Assembly: GCA_955652195.1 (NCBI GenBank)
Contig: CATPBC010000508.1
Location: 1-9,927 of the forward strand
Source: an uncultured Xanthobacteraceae bacterium
GTDB taxonomy: Bacteria; Pseudomonadota; Alphaproteobacteria; Rhizobiales; Xanthobacteraceae
Length of the DNA: 9,927 nucleotides
Reading direction: 5' to 3'
Shown here: one piece after another, positions 1 to 6,393 of the stretch
How the letters are laid out: each line of letters begins with the position of its first letter
Numbering within the stretch: the stretch's first letter is position 1
The notes under the pieces: model-generated
What the model saw: the letters and a program-made list of their open reading frames with translations, nothing else
Database searches by the model: none
Told to the model about the DNA's origin: nothing
Program-made: the position numbers and the translations under genes

Positions 1-156
1 GGCGCGTTCATGGCGCGATGACAGCCTCGTTCATGGCCTTGATCCGTCTTGCATTCGCGACTTTGTAACATGTCCCGCCGAACCCGGCGAGGCGGCTTGT
101 CTCGGAAAAATACCCACAGGAATTCACAGCATTCGTAGTTCTGACACCAAATTTCC

Positions 157-182
157 GGAACCTCTGTCGAATTGCCGGCGTT
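157..182 (+). promoter_or_regulatory. EcfG-type general stress promoter (candidate)
   Basis: GGAAC at 157-161 and CGTT at 179-182 are separated by 17 bases, exactly the GGAAC-N16/17-CGTT pattern known for the EcfG sigma factor of the alphaproteobacterial general stress response. The predicted transcription start would be near 189-191, leaving a short leader of about 23 bases before the ATG at 213. The position just upstream of a well-placed ribosome site supports function. A nine-base match with fixed spacing can occur by chance in a genome, so this stays a prediction. Confidence 0.6.
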
Positions 183-212
183 GCGCAGACAGTTCTCACG
201 CGGAGAGGGGCC

Positions 213-515
213 ATGCCTTTGTCATTACGCCATAAGTTCAATCGTTTGCCGAAACGTTTGCCGGTCGGAACCACCTTCGTCATCGAAGGACGGACTGTTG
301 CCGGGGACGACGATAACGATCGGCAGTTACAGGTGTTTTCGCGTTTTGTCGTGTTGCCTGGCGGCCGGCGCATCGATCTCGGCCCGGTTTCCGGGGGATC
401 GAGCCGCGTCCGCCGCACCCGCAGCCGAACCCCGCAAACCCCGCAACGGCGGCGTTCGAGCGGGTCAAAAAAAATAGTTACCGGGGGCGGAACAACCCTT
501 CGCCAGTGCCGTTAA
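213..515 (+). CDS. Small basic hypothetical protein, 100 aa
   Basis: I do not recognise a named family. The ATG at 213 follows a purine-rich Shine-Dalgarno stretch (GGAGAGGGG, 202-210), which decides this start over the overlapping frame that opens at 172. The first 60 residues look like a compact folded piece: a basic start (HKFNRLPKRLPVGTTF), an acidic loop (GDDDND) and a beta-rich part (QVFSRFVVLPGGRRIDLGP). Residues from about 62 on are low-complexity and rich in Arg, Ser, Pro and Thr, suggesting a disordered, possibly nucleic-acid-binding tail. There is no signal peptide or membrane segment. It sits between an EcfG-type promoter and a hairpin terminator, so it is probably a single-gene stress-induced unit, convergent with proB. 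An A8 run at 467-474 near the end could cause slippage; a shift there can reach a stop at 475-477. It could still be non-coding, but the promoter, ribosome site and terminator layout argues for a gene. Confidence 0.6.
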   Translation: MPLSLRHKFNRLPKRLPVGTTFVIEGRTVAGDDDNDRQLQVFSRFVVLPGGRRIDLGPVSGGSSRVRRTRSRTPQTPQRRRSSGSKKIVTGGGTTLRQCR

Positions 516-569
516 CGGTCAGGCGCCGGGCGAAGCCCCCCAGCCCCTCACCCTCAATCACCCGGCGTC

Positions 570-607
570 GAACCCCGGCTGCATTTAGCAGCCGGGGTTC
601 CTCTTTG
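570..607 (+). terminator. Intrinsic terminator between convergent units
   Basis: A perfect 13-bp stem (570-582 paired with 588-600) closes a 5-base ATTTA loop. On the plus strand it is followed by CTCTTT, a short T-rich tract, so it best fits termination of the small gene ending at 515. The same stem lies 82 bases past the proB stop and would also form in the proB transcript, but there no T tract follows. It may slow or protect both 3' ends. Confidence 0.7.
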
Positions 608-681
608 TGGGAGGCAGTAACCGGGTCTGTGCGGGTCGGATGCCAAGGCATGATTGCGGTCGGCACCATGCGGCACCACGT

Positions 682-1806
682 TCATTCGCGGCCAACCACC
701 AGATCGTCGCGATGAACCATCTCGGCCCGGCCGGAAAAGCCGAGGATCGTGTCGATATCGCTGGACGAACGGCCCCGGATCTTGTGCGCATCTTCGGCAT
801 CGTAAGCGCATAGGCCGCGCGCGATCTCTACGCCATCGGGGCCGCGGATGATCACGGCGTCGCCGCGGGCGAAGTCACCTTCGATCCGCATCACGCCGAC
901 CGGTAGCAAGCTGTTGCCCCGCCGCAGCGCGGTGACTGCCCCGGCATCGATGGTGAGCGTCCCCTTAGGTTCGAGCGAACCGGCAATCCATTTTTTTCGC
1001 GCCGTCACTGGATTGGCCGCGGTCACGAACCAAGTGGATCGTGCGCCCTTTTCGATCGCGCTGAGCGGATGTTCGACGCGGCCTGACGCAATGACCATGT
1101 GCGTCCCTGCAGCAGTCGCAATCTTGGCCGCCTCGAGCTTGGTCTGCATGCCGCCGCGCGACAGGCCCGATCCTGCCGCGCCGGCCATCGCCTCGATCTC
1201 GGGCGTGACACGTTCGACGCGGGGCAGGTGCCGTGCCGCTACCCCGCTATCCGGCGGCGCATCGTAGAGGCCATCGACGTCGGAGAGCAGCACCAGAGCA
1301 TCGGCGCTCATCATCGTGGCGACACGCGCAGCCAGCCGGTCATTATCGCCATAGCGAATTTCGTTGGTGGCCACCGTGTCGTTCTCGTTGATGACGGGCA
1401 CGGCGCGCCATTGCAGCAAACGGTCGATCGTCGAGCGGGCGTTGAGATAGCGCCGCCGTTCCTCGGTGTCGCCGAGCGTCACCAGCACCTGACCGGCAGT
1501 GATGCCATGGCGCGACAGCGCCTCGGTCCAGGTGCGCGCCAGCGCGATCTGACCGACCGCAGCCGCGGCTTGGCTATCCTCGAGCGCGAGAGGACCGGCC
1601 GGCAATTTGAGAACGCTGCGGCCGAGCGCGATGGCGCCCGAAGACACGACCAGGAGGTCGCGTTTGCCGGCGTATAGCGCGGCGATGTCGGCGGCCAAGG
1701 AGGCCAGCCATTTTTCGTTGAGCCGGCTGGCCTTGGCGTCGACCAGAAGCGAGGAGCCGATCTTGACGACGATGCGCCGGAAGTCGGCAAGCCGAGGCGT
1801 GTTCAT
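682..1806 (-). CDS. proB: Glutamate 5-kinase
   Basis: ATP-dependent phosphorylation of L-glutamate to glutamyl 5-phosphate, the first and normally proline-inhibited step of proline synthesis, in the cytoplasm. The 374 residues match the usual length of about 370. Residues 10-260 form the amino acid kinase domain: [11 protein letters not shown] (13-23), SSGAIALGR (55-63), GQVLVTLGD (105-113), the glutamate and ATP site [14 protein letters not shown] with GDNDRLAA (137-160), LLSDVDGLY (173-181), and [11 protein letters not shown] (218-228) with the conserved Lys223. Residues about 281-370 form the C-terminal PUA domain. The start is the ATG giving [17 protein letters not shown]; its ribosome site is weak. 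The Crp-like regulator lies 99 bases upstream on the same strand. Neither obgE nor proA, common proB neighbours in this group, is in the window. Assignment is secure. Confidence 0.97.
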   Translation of the reverse strand: MNTPRLADFRRIVVKIGSSLLVDAKASRLNEKWLASLAADIAALYAGKRDLLVVSSGAIALGRSVLKLPAGPLALEDSQAAAAVGQIALARTWTEALSRHGITAGQVLVTLGDTEERRRYLNARSTIDRLLQWRAVPVINENDTVATNEIRYGDNDRLAARVATMMSADALVLLSDVDGLYDAPPDSGVAARHLPRVERVTPEIEAMAGAAGSGLSRGGMQTKLEAAKIATAAGTHMVIASGRVEHPLSAIEKGARSTWFVTAANPVTARKKWIAGSLEPKGTLTIDAGAVTALRRGNSLLPVGVMRIEGDFARGDAVIIRGPDGVEIARGLCAYDAEDAHKIRGRSSSDIDTILGFSGRAEMVHRDDLVVGRE

Positions 1807-1905
1807 GTCCGGTTTTTACAGCATGATGCCGAAATTATGGATACTGCTTTGCCGCCTGTGCGAAGTTACGGCGGCCTTGGCCTTCGCGGCTGAGCCAAAA
1901 AGCCT

Positions 1906-2586
1906 TTACAGCTCGGCCTCGTTTTGCAGCAGCGCCTTGTTCTCAAGGCAATAATAGCCGGACAGCCGGCTGACCAGCTTGCGCCGCTTCCAATCGTTGA
2001 GAATGCGGCTGACATTTTCTCGCGCAATGCCGGCCATCGCGGCCAGATCGCTTTGCCCGATCTTCTGGCGAATGACGATGCGGCCGGAGCCGACATCCTG
2101 GCCGAAATCCTGCGCCAGTTCGAGGAGCGTGCAGGCGACGCGGCCGCGCAGCGGCAAAAAACTACCGGCCGCGATCGTGGCGTCGGTTTCGCGCAGCCGC
2201 GCCGCAATCAGCGTCACCAGCGACTTGTAAACTTCGGGATGCTTGTTGGCGAACTCCTCAAACGCGGCGCGGCTGAGAAAGCTCAATAGAGCAGGGCGCA
2301 CCGCCACCACCGAGGCCGAGCGCGGCAATCCGTCGAGGATGGACAATTCGCCGACGATCGCCGTCGGGCCGAGAAAGGCGAGAATGCGCTCGGTGCCGGC
2401 ACGCGACACCATCGTGACTTTGAGGAGTCCGTCCTCGACGCGATAGCAGCCGTCGCCGGCATCGCCAGCGAGGAATAAGACCTCGTCGGCCTTAAGCCGC
2501 ACCGGCTTTGTATTGCTGAACAGGCTTGCCGATAGATGTTCGGGCAGCGCCGACAACAAGCTCGTATTGGTGCGGGGAGGAGCCAT
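1906..2586 (-). CDS. Crp/Fnr-family transcriptional regulator
   Basis: Cytoplasmic DNA-binding regulator with the usual two-domain layout and length (226 aa). An N-terminal cyclic-nucleotide-binding beta roll spans about residues 10-125; its phosphate-binding cassette IVGELSILDGLPRSA (77-91) keeps the Gly-Glu and Arg-Ser residues that hold cAMP in E. coli CRP (Gly79, Glu80, Arg89, Ser90). The dimer helix follows at about 115-140. The HTH at 176-196 has a recognition helix RENVSR (Arg189, Glu190, Arg194), close to the CRP pattern R-E-x-x-x-R. It has no FNR-type N-terminal cysteine cluster, so an iron-sulfur oxygen sensor is unlikely. I chose the ATG at 2586 (AATAGG four bases upstream) over the in-frame TTG at 2640, which has no ribosome site and adds a non-conserved Arg-rich stretch. 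Upstream lie a terminator and a CRP-type palindrome, suggesting possible autoregulation. Target genes and ligand cannot be read from the sequence. Confidence 0.93.
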   Translation of the reverse strand: MAPPRTNTSLLSALPEHLSASLFSNTKPVRLKADEVLFLAGDAGDGCYRVEDGLLKVTMVSRAGTERILAFLGPTAIVGELSILDGLPRSASVVAVRPALLSFLSRAAFEEFANKHPEVYKSLVTLIAARLRETDATIAAGSFLPLRGRVACTLLELAQDFGQDVGSGRIVIRQKIGQSDLAAMAGIARENVSRILNDWKRRKLVSRLSGYYCLENKALLQNEAEL

Positions 2587-2662
2587 GGCGCCTATTGCGG
2601 CCCTGTTGCGGACTCGATCCGTTTTCCGCTCGACCAGCAAAGCATGCGGCAGAATAGGTCAA

Positions 2663-2699
2663 AGGAAAAGCCCGCCCCGGACGTTAGTCCGGAGCGGGC
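2663..2699 (-). terminator. Intrinsic terminator upstream of the Crp-like gene
   Basis: On the minus strand a 13-bp stem (2699-2687 with 2682-2670, one U-G wobble) closes a TAAC loop and is followed by TTTTCCTTT. The plus strand lacks a T tract, so the signal is directional. It lies about 77 bases upstream of the regulator start codon at 2586. It could end the catabolic operon whose last visible gene stops at 3006, end a small RNA made from this interval, or act as an attenuator of the regulator gene. Confidence 0.75.
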
Positions 2700-2866
2700 G
2701 AGGTGAACCCGTGGCAGGGTTCTTGGGGTGTATGGGGGACGTGCATCACCCCTTGGATATCACGCGGGTCATTGGAGGTTTGGGGACGGGGGTACCCGCT
2801 GACATCGGAACCGAATTTCAATCAACGTTGCGTGCGACCTCACAGCCTTCGTCTTCGTCGTTTACC
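2663..2866 (-). ncRNA. Candidate small RNA or structured leader
   Basis: Minus-strand transcription starting near 2866 would give an RNA of about 200 bases with an sRNA-like 3' end. Stem-loop 1 is CACCCC with GGGGTG (2747-2752 / 2725-2730), extended by ATG/CAT across a one-base bulge, leaving a CACGTCCCC loop. Stem-loop 2 is GAACCC with GGGTTC (2722-2717 / 2710-2705) around six bases. Stem-loop 3 is the terminator. The 5' half contains unpaired-looking C-rich text, including ACCTCC (2774-2779) and CCCCCGTCCCC, complementary to Shine-Dalgarno-like sequences. A CRP-type site and a TACATT box lie at a suitable distance upstream. No known Rfam family is recognised. Alternatives are a long 3' UTR of the upstream dehydrogenase gene or a 5' leader of the regulator gene. 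Confidence 0.35.
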
Positions 2867-2872
2867 GCAACC

Positions 2873-2914
2873 AATGTAACCGGCTGGGAAAACCGCGAAG
2901 TGACCCAGGTCACA
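2873..2914 (-). promoter_or_regulatory. CRP-type operator with possible class II promoter
   Basis: At 2899-2914 the minus strand reads TGTGA-CCTGGG-TCACT, matching the CRP consensus TGTGA-N6-TCACA at nine of ten positions; the inner GTGACC/GGTCAC arms are a perfect inverted repeat. On the minus strand TACATT (2878-2873) matches four of six -10 positions. If transcription starts at about 2865, the operator centre falls near -41.5, the class II activator position, and the lack of a good -35 box fits activator dependence. The neighbouring Crp-like regulator has a CRP-like recognition helix, so it is the natural candidate to bind. The palindrome could equally serve the plus strand. Confidence 0.45.
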
Positions 2915-3005
2915 GAAACGCGCTTTCCGTTAAACTACTGTTTTAAATGGATAATTTGTAGCAACTGAGCCGTTGCCGCGGCAAATTGGCTTAGCGCGGG
3001 ATGCG

Positions 3006-3899
3006 TTACGTCTTTGGCGCGCGCACTTCCACGCCGGCGCGCTGTTCGATCGGCTGCACGATCTGGGTGATGTCCTTGTCGGGACCGAGTTCGTCGCAAG
3101 TGAGCTTGAGGATGGCGGCGACGGCCTCGATCACCTGGATCGGAATGCCAAGCGCCTTGGCTTCCGAAATGAAGAGGTTCACGTCTTTGAGCATCAATCC
3201 CGCCGTGAATCCCTGATTGAACTTGCGGGGCACAACGACTTCGGGAAACTTTTGCTCGGTCGCGGTGCTGCGGCCCGAACTGGCATTGATCACGTCGAGC
3301 ATGATGCGCGGATCGAGCCCGGCTTTCACCCCCATGACCATCGATTCCGATGTCGCCGCCATGGCAGCGGCGGACAACACGTTATTGCAAAGCTTCATGG
3401 TCTGGCCGGCGCCAGGCCGCTCGCCGATATAGAAAAATTTCCCGATCGTTTTGAGCGCCGGCTCGACCGCTTCGACATCGGCGCGCGGACCCGATGCCAT
3501 CACCGCCACCGTGCCTTTCTCGGCGCCGCGCACGCCGCCGGAAACCGGCGCATCGATCTGCACGATGCCGCGTGCGGCCAGCGCCTTGAATATGCGCTGC
3601 GCCATGACTGCGCCGGTGGTGGAAAGGTCGACGAAGCGCCGCACGCGCTTGCCTTCGATCACACCATCAGCTCCGGTTGCGACTTTTAGAACGATGTCCG
3701 GCGTCGGCAGGCTCGCCATCACCGTCTCCACGGCATCGGCAACTTCTTTCGGCGAGCGCGCCGCGATTGCGCCGCGCGCGGCAAGATTGCCGATCGCCTC
3801 CTGGCGCGTGTCGTAGACCACGACCCGGTGTCCGGCCTCGATCAGCCGCCGCGCCATGTGCGCGCCCATATTGCCGAGCCCGATGAAGCCGATGTCCAT
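3006..3899 (-). CDS. NAD(P)-dependent beta-hydroxyacid dehydrogenase, 3-hydroxyisobutyrate dehydrogenase family
   Basis: Cytoplasmic oxidoreductase that likely oxidises a 3-hydroxyacid (3-hydroxyisobutyrate type) or reduces a 2-hydroxy-3-oxoacid (tartronate semialdehyde type). The 297 residues match the family length. The N-terminal Rossmann fold begins with IGFIGLGNMG (3-12, GxGxxG); DAPVSGG (116-122) is the substrate-binding signature; GAGQTMKLCNN (163-173) carries the conserved catalytic Lys169; an all-helical C-terminal domain follows, with KDVNLFISEAKALGIP. The ATG at 3899 has a good ribosome site (GGGAG at 3906-3910) and begins right before the Rossmann strand; the longer in-frame reading from 3986 runs through a palindromic repeat and is rejected. 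It follows the CoA-transferase gene after 165 bases filled by that repeat, so it may belong to the same transcript or have its own promoter. Exact substrate unknown; glyoxylate/succinic semialdehyde reductase-type activity is possible. Confidence 0.93.
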   Translation of the reverse strand: MDIGFIGLGNMGAHMARRLIEAGHRVVVYDTRQEAIGNLAARGAIAARSPKEVADAVETVMASLPTPDIVLKVATGADGVIEGKRVRRFVDLSTTGAVMAQRIFKALAARGIVQIDAPVSGGVRGAEKGTVAVMASGPRADVEAVEPALKTIGKFFYIGERPGAGQTMKLCNNVLSAAAMAATSESMVMGVKAGLDPRIMLDVINASSGRSTATEQKFPEVVVPRKFNQGFTAGLMLKDVNLFISEAKALGIPIQVIEAVAAILKLTCDELGPDKDITQIVQPIEQRAGVEVRAPKT

Positions 3900-3920
3900 G
3901 ACGTTCTCCCTTCGATGTTC

Positions 3921-4063
3921 GTCATCCTGAGGCGCCCGCGCGCAGCGCGGGCCTCGAAGGATGCTGCTCAGACGTTTGGCCGGCACCCTTCGAGGCTCGC
4001 TGAGCTTGTCATCGGGCCGGCCACTTCGGGCCGGACCCGTTGGCTCGCACCTCAGGGTGACGG
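3921..4063. repeat. Intergenic palindromic mosaic repeat
   Basis: Nested inverted repeats fill the gap between the dehydrogenase and CoA-transferase genes. The outer arms are 3921-3935 and 4047-4061 (13 of 15 match); the inner arms are 3951-3963 and 3984-3996 (12 of 13). A 7-bp hairpin sits inside at 3934-3952, and CGGGCCGG occurs twice at 4013-4034. GTCATCCTGAGG and CCTCGAAGGATG are, from general knowledge, words that recur in intergenic repeats of Bradyrhizobium-like genomes. It ends two bases short of the CoA-transferase stop codon. It may be a mobile non-coding element, and in RNA it would form a large structure that could stabilise or separate the flanking messages. Confidence 0.8.
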
Positions 4064-4064
4064 C

Positions 4065-5207
4065 TTAGACATTTGTCACGCCCCCAGCGGAAACCGCAAA
4101 TTCCGCGCGCACTTTGTCGGTGTGCTGACCCAAAGCCGGCACCGCTCCGTAGCGGCGGGTTCCGTAATCGTCGTGCCGCGGCGGCGCCGGATAGGAGACC
4201 GCCCCGCTCGGCGTGCCTATGGTGATGCGGCGCAGATGCGGGTGGTGCGCCAACTCCGCCGGACTATTGACGCGCGCGAAGGCGATGTCGGCCGCGGCGA
4301 GCTTTTGCTCCAGCACCTGCGCATCGAGCATGGCGAATGTGTTGGCGACCCTGCCGTCGGTCTCGGCGCGGCGTTTGACGCGCTCGACATTGGTGGCGAA
4401 GTCCGGATCGGCGGCAAGCGCGGCATCGCCGAGGACCTTTTCGGCCAGTACGCGCCATTCGCGGTCGCTCTGGATCGAGATGAGGATCGCCACGCCGTCC
4501 CGGCTGCGGAACGCGCCGTATGGCGAGATCGAGGTGTGCGCCAAGCCGATCCGGCGCGGCGGCGCCCCCGCCTCTTGTTGCAACAGCGGCACCGTCATCC
4601 AGTCGGCCATGGCGTCGAACATCGAGATCGACAACGCGGCGCCTTCGTCGGTCCGTTGCCGCGCGATCAGCGCCTCCAGGATCGCCTCATAGGCGTTCAT
4701 GCCCGCGGCGATATCGACGACCGAGACGCCGACGCGCGACGGCTCGCTGGTGCCGGTGATCGAGGCCAGGCCCGATTCCGCCTGGATCAGCATGTCATAA
4801 GATTTACGCGCGGCGAGCGGGCCGGTTTCGCCGAAGCCCGAGATCGAGCAGCAGATGAGCCGCGGGTGCTCGCGCCGCAGTCGCGCGATGGCAAAGCCTA
4901 GCTTGCCGACTGCGCCGGGCTTTAAGTTCTGCACGAACACGTCGGCGCGGGCGAGCATCGCGGCGAACAACGCCTTATCCGCCGCTTTGCCGAGATCGAG
5001 CACCACGGATTCCTTGCCGCGATTGAGCCAGACGAAATAGCTGCACTCGCCGTGCACCAGATCGTCATAGCCGCGCGCAAAATCGCCCTCCGGCCGTTCA
5101 ATCTTGATGACGCGCGCACCGGCATCCGCAAGCCGGCAGGTGCACATCGGCGCCGCCACCGCCTGTTCGAGCGAAACGACGAGGAGATCGGAGAGCGGGA
5201 GAGTCAT
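4065..5207 (-). CDS. Class III CoA-transferase (CaiB/BaiF family)
   Basis: Transfers CoA from a donor thioester to a free carboxylic acid, here probably the activation step of the adjoining acyl-CoA pathway. The 380 residues match the family. The N-terminal Rossmann-like part has LLVVSLEQAVAAPMCTCRLADAGARVIKIE with the family's E-x-P-x-G-D (37-42); FVQNLKPGAVGKLG lies at 91-104; SGFGETGP (123-130) is the glycine loop; SYDMLIQAESG (136-146) contains Asp138, matching the Asp that forms the acyl anhydride in CaiB and formyl-CoA transferase. Alpha-methylacyl-CoA racemase, a close relative, usually has a GHD-type motif here, so transferase is preferred. The start lies six bases after the acyl-CoA dehydrogenase stop and has no clear ribosome site, implying translational coupling. 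Both substrates are unknown. Confidence 0.93.
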   Translation of the reverse strand: MTLPLSDLLVVSLEQAVAAPMCTCRLADAGARVIKIERPEGDFARGYDDLVHGECSYFVWLNRGKESVVLDLGKAADKALFAAMLARADVFVQNLKPGAVGKLGFAIARLRREHPRLICCSISGFGETGPLAARKSYDMLIQAESGLASITGTSEPSRVGVSVVDIAAGMNAYEAILEALIARQRTDEGAALSISMFDAMADWMTVPLLQQEAGAPPRRIGLAHTSISPYGAFRSRDGVAILISIQSDREWRVLAEKVLGDAALAADPDFATNVERVKRRAETDGRVANTFAMLDAQVLEQKLAAADIAFARVNSPAELAHHPHLRRITIGTPSGAVSYPAPPRHDDYGTRRYGAVPALGQHTDKVRAEFAVSAGGVTNV

Positions 5208-5213
5208 GCGTGC

Positions 5214-6380
5214 TCAATACGACCGCGGCAGCCCGAGCACGTGCTCGGCGATGTAAGAGAGCACCAGATTGGTCGAGATCGGCGCCACGGTGTAGAGCCT
5301 GGTCTCGCGGAATTTGCGCTCGATATCGAATTCCTCGGCGAAACCAAAGCCGCCATGGGTTTGCACGCACATGTCGGCGGCGGCCCAGGATGCTTCCGCG
5401 GCCAGATGTTTCGCCATGTTGGCTTCGGCGCCGCAGTCGCGGCCCGCTTCGTAGAGCGCGGCCGCCTCGCGCACCATCAGTTCGGCGGCGCGCATGCCGA
5501 TATAAGCGCGCGCAATCGGAAACTGGACGCCCTGATTTTGTCCGATCGGGCGGCCGAACACGACGCGCTCGCCGGCATAGGCGGTCGCTTTTTGGATGAA
5601 CCATTTGGCGTCGCCGATGCATTCGGCCGCGATCAGGATGCGTTCGGCGTTCATGCCGGAAAGGATGTAACGGAAGCCCTCGCCCTCTTTGCCGATCACC
5701 GCCTCAGCCGGCACCCTTAAGTTTTCGAAAAACACCTCGGTCGTCGCGTGGTTCATCATGGTGCGGATCGGCCGGATGGTCAGGCCTTTGTTCTTGGCCG
5801 TGCGCATGTCGACGAGAAAGACCGTCAGGCCGGCGGTACGCGATTGCGCCTGCTCGCGCGGCGTGGTGCGGGCCAGGAGCAACATGAGATCGGAATGTTC
5901 GGCGCGCGAGGTCCAGATTTTCTGGCCATTGACGACGTAGTGATCGCCGTCGCGCACCGCGGTGGTGCGCAGACTCAGCGTGTCGGTGCCGGAAGTCGGC
6001 TCGGTGACGCCGAACGCCTGCAGGCGCAATTCGCCGCGCGCGATTGCCGGCAGGTAACGTTTTTTTTGTTCAGTGCCGCCGTGCTGTAGCAGCGTGCCCA
6101 TCGTGTACATCTGGGCGTGGCAGGCCGCGCCATTGCAGCCGGAGGCCTGAATCTCTTCCATGATCGCGGCTGCCGCCGTCATCGTCAGCCCGCTGCCGCC
6201 GTACTCTTCGGGAATAAGCGCGGCGAGAAAGCCGGCTTTGGTCAGCGCGGCGACGAATTCTTCCGGATAGGCGCGCTCGCGGTCGAGGCGGCGCCAATAT
6301 TCGCCGGGAAAGTTGACGCACAGCCCCCGCACCGATTCGCGGATCGGCGCAAGATCGTCATGGGTTGCGTTCGACGTCAT
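5214..6380 (-). CDS. Acyl-CoA dehydrogenase
   Basis: FAD enzyme introducing an alpha-beta double bond into an acyl-CoA and passing electrons to electron-transfer flavoprotein. The 388 residues and the three-part fold are standard: helical N-domain, beta domain with FGVTEPTSGTDT (123-134) and NGQKIWTS (151-158), and helical C-domain with FGRPIGQNQGVQ (275-286) and QTHGGFGFAEEF (340-351), both FAD-contact signatures. The usual C-terminal catalytic YEGT-type segment is replaced by TVAPISTNL (364-372), with no Glu. Instead MNAER (243-247) places Glu246 where isovaleryl-CoA and long-chain acyl-CoA dehydrogenases carry their base. It lies 13 bases after the MaoC gene and six before the CoA-transferase, so the three are co-transcribed. 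There is no obvious ribosome site before the ATG. An A8 run (6060-6067 on the plus strand) falls in codons 105-107. A branched or substituted short-chain substrate is plausible but unproven. Confidence 0.95.
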   Translation of the reverse strand: MTSNATHDDLAPIRESVRGLCVNFPGEYWRRLDRERAYPEEFVAALTKAGFLAALIPEEYGGSGLTMTAAAAIMEEIQASGCNGAACHAQMYTMGTLLQHGGTEQKKRYLPAIARGELRLQAFGVTEPTSGTDTLSLRTTAVRDGDHYVVNGQKIWTSRAEHSDLMLLLARTTPREQAQSRTAGLTVFLVDMRTAKNKGLTIRPIRTMMNHATTEVFFENLRVPAEAVIGKEGEGFRYILSGMNAERILIAAECIGDAKWFIQKATAYAGERVVFGRPIGQNQGVQFPIARAYIGMRAAELMVREAAALYEAGRDCGAEANMAKHLAAEASWAAADMCVQTHGGFGFAEEFDIERKFRETRLYTVAPISTNLVLSYIAEHVLGLPRSY

Positions 6381-6393
6381 GTGACGATCACAA

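Larger units (their letters stand above)
2587..3005. other. Gene-free regulatory interval, 419 bases
   Basis: I see no convincing protein gene on either strand here. The longest plus-strand reading (2513-2968) starts inside the regulator gene in antisense and has no ribosome site. The interval carries, in minus-strand order, a short TTGCCGCGGCAA palindrome (2973-2984), a CRP-type operator (2899-2914), a possible -10 box (2873-2878), C-rich segments, three stem-loops (2670-2752) and a terminator. It is locally less GC-rich around 2920-2960, as promoter regions often are. Confidence 0.7.

Noticed and set aside
5..37. Direct repeat CGTTCATGGC at 5-14 and 28-37
   Set aside because: Only two ten-base copies at the window edge with no other structure; probably chance.
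8..418. 136-residue minus-strand ORF antisense to the small stress gene
   Set aside because: Low-complexity Arg/Thr/Ser composition, no ribosome site, and better explained as the shadow of the plus-strand gene at 213-515.
1834..1864. Possible proB promoter, CATAAT at 1839-1834 on the minus strand with TTCGCA upstream
   Set aside because: The -35 match is poor and the spacing is 19 bases; read-through from the regulator gene is equally possible.
2587..2640. TTG at 2640 as the start of the Crp-like regulator
   Set aside because: No ribosome site, rare start codon, and the added residues are not family-like; the ATG at 2586 gives a normal length.
2807..2829. Second EcfG-like pair, GGAAC at 2807 and CGTT at 2826
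   Set aside because: The spacing is 14 bases, outside the 16-17 required, and no gene follows on the plus strand.
2950..2955. GATAAT as a plus-strand -10 box downstream of the CRP-type palindrome
   Set aside because: No good -35, activator spacing about -55, and transcription would run antisense into the dehydrogenase gene with no plus-strand gene to serve.
3900..3986. In-frame N-terminal extension of the 3-hydroxyisobutyrate-type dehydrogenase to an ATG at 3986
   Set aside because: The extension translates palindromic repeat DNA, is Arg-rich and unlike the family, and the ATG at 3899 has a good ribosome site right before the Rossmann strand.
3828..4901. Long plus-strand ORF of 357 codons opposite the CoA-transferase gene
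   Set aside because: Arg/Asp-rich antisense shadow typical of high-GC genes; the opposite strand encodes a clear CaiB-family protein.
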